Below, one piece after another: positions 6,836 through 12,307 of a DNA stretch of 12,307 nucleotides. The notes under the pieces were generated by a model that saw only the letters and a program-made list of their open reading frames with translations, was not told the DNA's origin and made no database searches. Position 1 is the stretch's first letter; every line of letters begins with the position of its first letter. The stretch is from UBA4615 sp046046245. Its GTDB lineage: Bacteria; Pseudomonadota; Gammaproteobacteria; Burkholderiales; Burkholderiaceae_E. The translations under genes and the position numbers were made by a program. Location of the stretch: contig JBJOKE010000012.1 in NCBI GenBank assembly GCA_046046245.1, forward strand, positions 1 to 12,307, given 5' to 3'.

Positions 6836-7771
6836 TCAGGCCGGCCCCGCGGGCCGCTGCGCACCCTTCGCCACCGACAGCGCCCCCGCCACCAGCGAGG
6901 ACATCTCGGCGAGGTTCGCCGGCACGATCAGCGTGTTGCCTTCCTTCGCGAGCTGCGCGAAGGCCTGCACGTACTGCTCGGCCACCTTCAGGTTGACCGC
7001 GTCGGGGCCACCCGGCCGCTGGATGGCCTCGGCGATCCGCTGCAGCGCCTCGGCGGTCGCGGCCGCGACCGTGGTGATCGCCGCCGCCTGGCCCTCGGCC
7101 TTGTTGATCTCGGCCTGCCGGTCGCCCTCGGAGCGCTGGATCGCCGCCTCGCGCTCGCCGGTGGCGATGTTGATCTGCTCCTGCTTGCGACCCTCGGAGG
7201 CCGCGATCAGCGCGCGCTTCTCGCGTTCGGCGGTGATCTGCGCCTGCATCGAGCGCAGGATCTCGGCCGGCGGCGTCAGGTCCTTGATCTCGTAGCGCAG
7301 CACCTTCACGCCCCAGCTCATCGCCGCCTCGTCGAGCGCGGAGACGATGCTCGCGTTGATGAAGTCGCGCTCTTCGAAGGTCCGGTCGAGCTCGAGCCGC
7401 CCGATCACGGAGCGCAGCGTGGTCTGCGCGAGCTGGGTGATCGCGACGATGAAGTTGGACGACCCGTAGGACGCGCGCATCGGGTCGGTGACCTGGAAGT
7501 ACAGGACGCCATCGACCGTGAGCTGCGTGTTGTCCTTGGTGATGCAGACCTGGCTGGGGACATCCATCGGGATCTCCTTCAGCAGGTGCTTGTAGGCCAC
7601 GCGGTCGACGAAGGGGACGATGAACGACAGCCCCGGCGACAGCGTGCGGTGGTACTTGCCCAGCCGCTCGACGATCCACGCGTGCTGCTGCGGGACCACC
7701 TTCAGGCACTGGACGACGAAGACGACGGCGAGCACGAGCACCACCGCCGCGACCACGCTGGTTCCGATCAT
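6836..7771 (-). CDS. qmcA: SPFH/band-7 membrane protein (QmcA-type slipin)
   Basis: A 311-residue membrane-anchored scaffold of the stomatin/prohibitin (SPFH) superfamily, which assembles into large ring- or cage-like complexes at the inner membrane and can associate with membrane proteases. Residues about 4-24 form one hydrophobic anchor. The SPFH domain follows, with VVPQQHAWIVERLGKYHRTLSPG, PMDVPSQVCITKDN and LDRTFEERDFIN. A long charged helix follows at about residues 180-250 (ITAEREKRALIAASEGRKQ, then repeated E/Q/A-rich turns), the usual coiled coil. The C-terminus ends in a family-like TLIVPANLAEMSSLVAGAL. The ATG at 7771 has an excellent ribosome binding site, GGAGGAAAG. It lies 15 bases after nfeD and is translated from the same operon. 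Length and partner resemble E. coli QmcA-YbbJ. Confidence 0.92.
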   Translation of the reverse strand: MIGTSVVAAVVLVLAVVFVVQCLKVVPQQHAWIVERLGKYHRTLSPGLSFIVPFVDRVAYKHLLKEIPMDVPSQVCITKDNTQLTVDGVLYFQVTDPMRASYGSSNFIVAITQLAQTTLRSVIGRLELDRTFEERDFINASIVSALDEAAMSWGVKVLRYEIKDLTPPAEILRSMQAQITAEREKRALIAASEGRKQEQINIATGEREAAIQRSEGDRQAEINKAEGQAAAITTVAAATAEALQRIAEAIQRPGGPDAVNLKVAEQYVQAFAQLAKEGNTLIVPANLAEMSSLVAGALSVAKGAQRPAGPA

Positions 7772-7786
7772 CTTTCCTCCGGGTTC

Positions 7787-8212
7787 TCAGGCACGGGCCA
7801 GGATCAGGCGGTTGCCGGCGATCTCGCGGATCCGCCACGCACCGGGCTCCGGCGGCTCGCCGGGCATGCGCTCCGCGGTCCATTGCGTGCCGCGGTACTG
7901 CACGCGCGCGAAGCCGTCCTCGCCCCATGCATCGACGTGAACACGCTCGCCGACGTCGGCGATCACGTCGGGGTTGCGCTGCGCGGGTGCACGCGAAGGG
8001 GCACCGGCCCGCGATCGCCGCACCCACGCAGTGCCCGCGAGCGCGACGGCAGCGGCAGCGAGCAGCTGCCCCCAGACCGGCGCGCCCAGCGCCCCGACGA
8101 GCCCACCCGCACCGCAGCCGAGCGCGATCACCAGCAGGTAGAAGGTGCCGGACACCAGCTCGAGGACGCCGAGCCCCAACGCGAGAACCCACCACCAGTA
8201 CTGGATCGCCAT
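7787..8212 (-). CDS. NfeD-family membrane protein
   Basis: A 141-residue partner of the downstream SPFH protein. NfeD proteins typically combine transmembrane helices with a C-terminal OB-fold and are encoded next to a slipin or flotillin. Seen here: MAIQYWWWVLALGLGVLELV with helix-forming, glycine-rich hydrophobic segments covering about residues 5-65, then an Arg-rich turn (WVRRSRAG). The OB-like soluble domain follows, with VIADVGERVHVDAWGEDGFARVQYRGTQW and a final AGNRLILAR strand. This is the short NfeD1b-like type without the N-terminal protease domain. The frame extends 60 codons upstream, but those residues look non-coding and the membrane segment begins at the 8212 start. The ribosome binding site is weak. 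Confidence 0.9.
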   Translation of the reverse strand: MAIQYWWWVLALGLGVLELVSGTFYLLVIALGCGAGGLVGALGAPVWGQLLAAAAVALAGTAWVRRSRAGAPSRAPAQRNPDVIADVGERVHVDAWGEDGFARVQYRGTQWTAERMPGEPPEPGAWRIREIAGNRLILARA

Positions 8213-8472
8213 GGTGCCGCGAGGATCGCCCGACCCGGGTCGACGGTCAACCGTCTCTCGTGCGTGCACCGGCGTCCCGGCACAGACGACAGTCGCGTGC
8301 GTCGCGGCGTTCAAGCGCGACACGAGTCCGGCGTCCCCGCAGGGGCAGCGTTGCCGCCCCCCGGGGATCCCGTTAGGATGCGTCCCCAGCACGGGCTTTC
8401 GGGCTCGGCGCGCCAGTCAAGCGGGTCCGCGGCGAATCCGCCCGTCCGCCCCACCCTCCAGGAGAGACATCG
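8213..8472. other. Divergent spacer between nfeD and the ABC binding-protein gene
   Basis: This 260-base gap contains no supported gene. It holds a promoter candidate for the plus-strand gene (8351-8379) and a short inverted repeat GACGG/CCGTC (8242-8246 and 8251-8255) near the nfeD start. The minus strand reads TTGACC at 8250-8245 but lacks a convincing -10, so the nfeD promoter is not located. Confidence 0.5.
8351..8379 (+). promoter_or_regulatory. Candidate sigma-70 promoter for the ABC binding-protein gene
   Basis: TTGCCG (8351-8356) and TAGGAT (8374-8379) are separated by exactly 17 bases. Each matches four of six consensus positions. Transcription would begin near 8386, leaving a leader of roughly 87 bases before the ATG. 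The match could be chance in one region, but spacing, orientation and position all fit. Confidence 0.45.
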
Positions 8473-9618
8473 ATGAATCTGCACCAGAAGGTCCTGAGCC
8501 TCGCGGTCGCCTCGGCGTTCACCTTCGCCGCAGGGGCCGCCTCGGCCCAGGTGGTCGTGAAGATCGGCCACGTCGGCCCGACCACCGGCGGCATCGCCCA
8601 CCTGGGCAAGGACAACGAGCTGGGCGCCAAGCTCGCGATCGAGGACCTGAACGCCAAGGGCATCAAGCTCGGCGGCCAGAGCGTCAAGTGGGAACTGCTG
8701 GCCGAGGATGACGCGGCCGATCCGAAGCAGGGCACCGCCGCCGCGACCAAGCTGGTCGACGCGAAGGTCAACGGCGTGATCGGACACCTGAACTCGGGCA
8801 CCACGATTCCCGCCTCGAAGATCTACAACGACGCCGGCATCCCGCAGATCTCGCCGTCGGCGACCAACCCGAAGTACACGCTGCAGGGCTTCAAGACCGC
8901 CTTCCGCGTCGTCGCGCACGACGGCCAGCTCGGCGGCACGCTCGGCAAGTACGCGGTCCAGACCGTCAAGGCGAAGAGCATCGCGATCATCGACGACCGC
9001 ACGGCCTACGGCCAGGGCGTCGCCGACGAGTTCCAGAAGGCGGTCAAGGCAGCCGGCGGCAAGGTCGTCGGCCGGGAGTTCACGAACGACAAGGCCACCG
9101 ACTTCAACGCCATCCTGACCAAGCTCAAGGGCGCGAAGCCGGACCTGGTGTTCTACGGCGGCATGGACGCGGTCGCGGGCCCGATGCTGCGCCAGATGAA
9201 GCAGCTGGGCATCAACGCCAAGTTCATGGGCGGCGACGGCATCTGCTCGGGCGAGCTCGCGAAGCTGGCCGGTGACGGCATGGCCGACGGGCAGGTGATC
9301 TGCGCCGAGGCCGGTGGCGTGACCAAGGACAAGGAGGCGGCGCTGACCGCCTGGAAGAACCGCTTCAAGGAGAAGACCGGCACGGACGTCCAGATCTACG
9401 CGCCGTACGTCTACGACGCGGTGATGACGATGGCCAGCGCGATGCAGAAGGCGAACTCGGCCGAACCGGCGAAGTACCTGCCGGAGCTCGCCAAGATCAC
9501 CTACGACGGTGTGACCGGCAAGATCCAGTTCGACTCGAAGGGCGACGTCAAGGACGGCACGCTCACGCTCTACACCTACAAGGGTGGCAAGCGCGAGACG
9601 ATGATGGTCGTCAAGTAA
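8473..9618 (+). CDS. Branched-chain amino acid ABC transporter substrate-binding protein (LivJ/LivK type)
   Basis: A periplasmic type I binding protein that captures leucine/isoleucine/valine or a related amide or amino acid and hands it to a membrane ABC transporter. The 381-residue product starts with a Sec signal peptide (residues 1-25, cleavage ASA|Q). Mature features are VVVKIGHVGPTTGGIAHLGKD, VNGVIGHLNSGTTIPASKIYNDAG (ligand-contact Ser/Thr loop), SPSATNPKYT, the DDRTAYGQGVADEF hinge region, and YAPYVYDAVMTM near the C-terminus. The order and length match the peripla_BP_6 family. AGGAGAG sits eight bases before the ATG. Many codons are high-usage Lys AAG and Gly GGC, as in abundant proteins. 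No permease or ATPase genes flank it, so the substrate cannot be inferred from context. It ends in a strong terminator and is likely monocistronic. Confidence 0.95.
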   Translation: MNLHQKVLSLAVASAFTFAAGAASAQVVVKIGHVGPTTGGIAHLGKDNELGAKLAIEDLNAKGIKLGGQSVKWELLAEDDAADPKQGTAAATKLVDAKVNGVIGHLNSGTTIPASKIYNDAGIPQISPSATNPKYTLQGFKTAFRVVAHDGQLGGTLGKYAVQTVKAKSIAIIDDRTAYGQGVADEFQKAVKAAGGKVVGREFTNDKATDFNAILTKLKGAKPDLVFYGGMDAVAGPMLRQMKQLGINAKFMGGDGICSGELAKLAGDGMADGQVICAEAGGVTKDKEAALTAWKNRFKEKTGTDVQIYAPYVYDAVMTMASAMQKANSAEPAKYLPELAKITYDGVTGKIQFDSKGDVKDGTLTLYTYKGGKRETMMVVK

Positions 9619-9631
9619 GATCGGTCGCTGC

Positions 9632-9650
9632 GGCCGGCCTCGCGCCGGCC
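9632..9650 (+). repeat. Short hairpin in the 3' untranslated region
   Basis: GGCCGGC (9632-9638) pairs with GCCGGCC (9644-9650) around the loop CTCGC. It lies between the stop codon of the binding-protein gene and its terminator. It may protect the transcript end from exonucleases; no other role is visible. Confidence 0.5.
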
Positions 9651-9660
9651 CTGACCGTGG

Positions 9661-9690
9661 GGGCGCCGCCGGTCGGCGCCCTTTTCTTTT
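9661..9690 (+). terminator. Intrinsic terminator of the ABC binding-protein gene
   Basis: GGGCGCCG (9661-9668) pairs perfectly with CGGCGCCC (9674-9681) around the 5-base loop CCGGT, followed at once by TTTTCTTTT (9682-9690). This is a textbook Rho-independent terminator, and it separates the binding-protein gene from the lipoprotein gene. Confidence 0.92.
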
Positions 9691-9713
9691 CCGCGCGCGC
9701 CCCGGGAGGCCCG

Positions 9714-10445
9714 ATGTCCAGACGCCCCACGCCCCGTGTGCTGCGCGCGGCCGCGACGCTCGGCGTCGCGGTCGCGGCGCTCGCCGGCTGCGCCCTGCCC
9801 GCCCCCGGCGGGCCCTCGGCCCCGCGACTGCAGGACGCCAGCACGCCTCCGCAGGAAGCCGCGGTACCGACGCCCAAGCTCGCGGGCTCGAGCTGGTACT
9901 GGCTGGGAACCAACACGCCGGCAGGCCTCGTCGCCCCGGCCGATCCGGGCGCCTTCAACCTCGAGTTCCTCGATGGCGGCCAGCTGGCCGCCCAGCTCGA
10001 CTGCAACAGCGGCGGCGCGAGCTGGATCCAGAACGGCGGCGCGCTGACGATCGGGCCGCTGCGCTCGACGCGCAAGGCCTGTCCCAGCGCGTCCGAAGCG
10101 GACCGCTTCGGCCAGCAGCTCGCCCTGGTCCGCGGCGCGCGGCAGTCGATGGGCCTGCTGGAGCTGTCGCTCGGTGAGGCCGGGCAGATGGTGATGGCGC
10201 GCGATCCGGACTGGAGGCTGCGCGCGTTCGACTGCCCGAATGGCGTCGCGCCGCTGCTGGTGGCCTTCGGCCGCGACCAGGCGGTGCTGCGCTGGAAGGG
10301 CACGGGCTGGCAGATGCGCCAGCAGCCCACCGGGTCGGGCGTGCGCTACGCGTCGGGCAACGCGATCCTGTTCAGCAAGGGCCACGAGGCCTCGCTGATC
10401 AACGAGGGCAGGCAGGTCGCCGGCCCCTGCGTCGCACGGCGCTGA
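9714..10445 (+). CDS. Lipoprotein with META domain fused to MliC-like lysozyme-inhibitor domain
   Basis: A 243-residue predicted outer-membrane lipoprotein. The signal ends in the lipobox LAGC (residues 23-26), and the residue after the lipidated C26 is Ala rather than Asp, which favours outer-membrane sorting. After a Pro-rich linker, residues about 55-165 look like a META/HslJ domain (LAGSSWYWLG, then LDCNSGGASW and LTIGPLRSTRKACP). Residues about 167-243 look like an MliC/PliC domain: FDCPNG, PTGSGVRYASG, SKGHEASL, final GPC. C174 and C239 could form its disulfide. S208 and K222 are 14 residues apart, the same spacing as the Ser and Lys that MliC inserts into the c-type lysozyme active site. 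The likely role is protection of peptidoglycan from lysozyme. The start at 9714 has GGGAGG before it; an earlier in-frame GTG lies inside the upstream terminator and is unlikely. Confidence 0.86.
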   Translation: MSRRPTPRVLRAAATLGVAVAALAGCALPAPGGPSAPRLQDASTPPQEAAVPTPKLAGSSWYWLGTNTPAGLVAPADPGAFNLEFLDGGQLAAQLDCNSGGASWIQNGGALTIGPLRSTRKACPSASEADRFGQQLALVRGARQSMGLLELSLGEAGQMVMARDPDWRLRAFDCPNGVAPLLVAFGRDQAVLRWKGTGWQMRQQPTGSGVRYASGNAILFSKGHEASLINEGRQVAGPCVARR

Positions 10446-10455
10446 GGCGCGCGAC

Positions 10456-10483
10456 GCGGGACCGCGCCGAGGCGCGGTCCCGC
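10456..10483. terminator. Strong hairpin between convergent genes, possible bidirectional terminator
   Basis: GCGGGACCGCGCC (10456-10468) pairs perfectly with GGCGCGGTCCCGC (10471-10483), a stem of up to 13 bp (12 with a 4-base loop). It sits in the 43-base gap between the stops of the META-MliC gene and ppsA, so it could end both transcripts. No T-run follows on either side, so it may act with Rho or as a 3'-end stabiliser. Confidence 0.6.
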
Positions 10484-10488
10484 CCCGG

Positions 10489-12307
10489 TCAACGGCCGAT
10501 CCGCCCCAAGCGCTGCCAGGTGTCGACCACCGTGTCGGGGTTCAGGGAGATCGACGCGATCCCGTGCTGCATCAGCCACTCGGCGAGGTCGGGGTGGTCG
10601 GACGGGCCCTGGCCGCAGATGCCGACGTACTTGCCCGCCTCACGGCAGGCGACGATCGCGCGCTCCAGGAGGACCTTCACCGCGGGGTCGCGCTCGTCGA
10701 AGCCCTCGGCCACCAGGCCCGAGTCCCGGTCGAGGCCGAGCGTCAGCTGGGTCAGGTCGTTCGAGCCGATCGAGAAGCCATCGAAGTGCTGGAGGAACTG
10801 CTCGGCGAGGATGGCGTTCGACGGGATCTCGCACATCATGATCACCTTCAGCCCGCCCTGCCCGTCCGCCGAACCGCCCTCGCCTCGCTTCAGGCCGTGC
10901 TTCGAGAGCAGGCCGATCACCTTCTCGGCCTCACCGACGGTCCGCACGAACGGCACCATCAGCTCGACGTTGGTCAGGCCCATCTCCTCGCGCACGCGCT
11001 TCATCGCGCGGCACTCCATCTCGAAGCACTCCGCGAAGTCGGGCGACACGTAGCGCGATGCGCCCCGGAACCCGAGCATCGGGTTCTCCTCCTCCGGCTC
11101 GTAGCGGCTGCCGCCGATCAGCTTGCGGTACTCGTTCGACTTGAAGTCGGACAGTCGCACGATCACCGGCCGCGGCCAGAACGCAGCCGCGATCGTCGCC
11201 ACGCCCTCGGCGAGCTTGTCGACGTAGAAGGCACGGGGGCTCGAATGGCCGCGCGCAATGCTCTCGACGGCCTTCTTCAGGTCCGGATCGACGTTCGGAT
11301 AGTCGAGGATCGCCTTCGGGTGGACGCCGATGTTGTTGTTGATGATGAACTCGAGGCGGGCGAGGCCCACGCCCTGGCTCGGCAGCTGCGCGAACTCGAA
11401 GGCGAGCTGCGGATTGCCGACGTTCATCATGATCTTGACCGGGATCTCCGGCAGCGCGCCCTGCGAGACCTCGCTGACCTCGGTCTCGAGCATGCCGTCG
11501 TAGATGTACCCGGTGTCGCCCTCGGCGCAGGAGACGGTGACCAGGGCACCGTCGGAGAGTGCATCGGTCGCGTCGCCGCAACCCACCACCGCCGGAATCC
11601 CGAGCTCGCGCGCGATGATCGCCGCGTGGCAGGTGCGGCCGCCGCGGTTGGTGACGATCGCCGAGGCGCGCTTCATCACCGGCTCCCAGTTCGGATCGGT
11701 CATGTCGGTGACCAGCACGTCGCCGGGCTGCACGCGCTCCATCTCGCTCGCGTCGCCCACGATCCGCACCGGGCCGGCGCCCACCTTCTGTCCGATCGCC
11801 CGCCCGCTGGCGAGCACGTCGGAGGTGGCCTTCAGCCGGAACTTCAGCTGCCTGCCGTCGTGCTGCGACTTCACCGTCTCGGGGCGCGCCTGAAGGATGT
11901 AGAGCTTGCCGTCGACGCCGTCGCGGCCCCACTCGATGTCCATCGGGCGACCATAGTGCCGCTCGATGATCACCGCGTAGCGCGCGAGCTCGACGACCTC
12001 GTCGTCGCCGAGCGAGTAGCGGGTGCGCTGCTCGATCGGGGTGTCGACCGTCCGCACGCTGCGCCCGGTGCCGCCCGCCGGATCGAACTCCATCTTGACG
12101 AGCTTGGAGCCGAGCTGGCGCCGGATGATCGGCATGCGGCCGGCCGCGAGCATCGGCTTGTGGACGTAGAACTCGTCCGGGTTCACCGCGCCCTGGACAA
12201 CGGTTTCGCCGAGCCCGTAGGCCGCCGTGACGAAGACCACGTCGGGGAAGCCCGACTCGGTGTCGATGGTGAACATCACCCCCGAGGCGCCCAGGTCGGA
12301 GCGAACA
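10489..12307 (-). CDS. ppsA: Phosphoenolpyruvate synthase, N-terminus beyond the window
   Basis: PpsA makes phosphoenolpyruvate from pyruvate and ATP (releasing AMP and phosphate), the entry step of gluconeogenesis from three-carbon compounds. About 605 C-terminal codons are present; the family is usually near 790-800 residues, so roughly the first 190 residues of the ATP-grasp nucleotide-binding domain are outside. Visible in order: the end of that domain (RSDLGASGVMFTIDTESGF, VQGAVNPDEFYVHKP, DIEWGRDG); the swivelling phosphohistidine domain with GGRTCHAAIIARELGIP, its catalytic His codon at 11626-11628; and the C-terminal PEP/pyruvate TIM barrel with EIPSNAILAEQF, IGSNDLTQLTLGLDRDS and GICGQGPSDHPD, which carries the catalytic Cys. 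It ends near SISLNPDTVVDTWQRLGRIGR. The frame is uninterrupted to the edge; its promoter and any neighbouring ppsR-type regulator are outside. Confidence 0.97.
   Translation of the reverse strand, partial: VRSDLGASGVMFTIDTESGFPDVVFVTAAYGLGETVVQGAVNPDEFYVHKPMLAAGRMPIIRRQLGSKLVKMEFDPAGGTGRSVRTVDTPIEQRTRYSLGDDEVVELARYAVIIERHYGRPMDIEWGRDGVDGKLYILQARPETVKSQHDGRQLKFRLKATSDVLASGRAIGQKVGAGPVRIVGDASEMERVQPGDVLVTDMTDPNWEPVMKRASAIVTNRGGRTCHAAIIARELGIPAVVGCGDATDALSDGALVTVSCAEGDTGYIYDGMLETEVSEVSQGALPEIPVKIMMNVGNPQLAFEFAQLPSQGVGLARLEFIINNNIGVHPKAILDYPNVDPDLKKAVESIARGHSSPRAFYVDKLAEGVATIAAAFWPRPVIVRLSDFKSNEYRKLIGGSRYEPEEENPMLGFRGASRYVSPDFAECFEMECRAMKRVREEMGLTNVELMVPFVRTVGEAEKVIGLLSKHGLKRGEGGSADGQGGLKVIMMCEIPSNAILAEQFLQHFDGFSIGSNDLTQLTLGLDRDSGLVAEGFDERDPAVKVLLERAIVACREAGKYVGICGQGPSDHPDLAEWLMQHGIASISLNPDTVVDTWQRLGRIGR

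Noticed and set aside
6801..8195. A 464-codon minus-strand frame across the SPFH and nfeD genes
   Set aside because: It is out of frame with both genes, lacks motifs, and is built of Arg/Ala/Gly-rich sequence; the true frames carry clear family signatures.

Overview
The window looks like a chromosomal segment of a high-GC betaproteobacterium, most likely of the order Burkholderiales. This rests on uniformly GC-rich codons, the protein sequence styles, and a gene order (smpB / ratA-rnfH / DUF4124 gene / guaB-guaA, with ppsA nearby) that I associate with that order. No species can be named from the sequence alone. Almost all of it is ordinary housekeeping DNA; the one accessory stretch is the left 1.6 kb.

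Layout. Positions 1-1291 (minus) hold an IS91-family HUH transposase whose C-terminus runs off the left edge. About 350 bases without a confident gene follow, containing two perfect hairpins and a short zinc-binding-like peptide remnant. Then come guaA (1640-3259) and guaB (3309-4769), both minus and probably one operon making GMP from IMP. Divergent from guaB is a small secreted DUF4124 protein (4913-5458, plus). Convergent with it is an overlapping pair, rnfH (5476-5853) and ratA (5846-6277), both minus. smpB (6371-6829, plus) is divergent from ratA. Next is an nfeD-SPFH membrane-protein pair (7787-8212 and 6836-7771, minus). A branched-chain amino acid type ABC substrate-binding protein stands alone (8473-9618, plus) and ends in a textbook intrinsic terminator. 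It is followed by a lipoprotein joining a META domain to an MliC-like lysozyme-inhibitor domain (9714-10445, plus). The right end is ppsA, phosphoenolpyruvate synthase (10489 to the edge, minus, N-terminus missing).

How the parts relate. GuaB oxidises IMP to XMP and GuaA aminates it to GMP. SmpB and RatA both act around the ribosome or respiratory quinone, but they are neighbours rather than a pathway. NfeD and the SPFH protein form a known membrane pair. The periplasmic binding protein and the META-MliC lipoprotein are envelope proteins separated by a strong terminator, so they are probably transcribed separately. PpsA serves gluconeogenesis.

I did not find a clearly new biological system. 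The points most worth a second look are: the 3' end of guaA, a known genomic-island hotspot, where an imperfect palindrome spans the stop codon and an IS91 transposase lies close by; a mirror-symmetric pair of -10 hexamers between ratA and smpB; and the META-MliC domain fusion. No tRNA, rRNA, CRISPR array or replication origin was seen.
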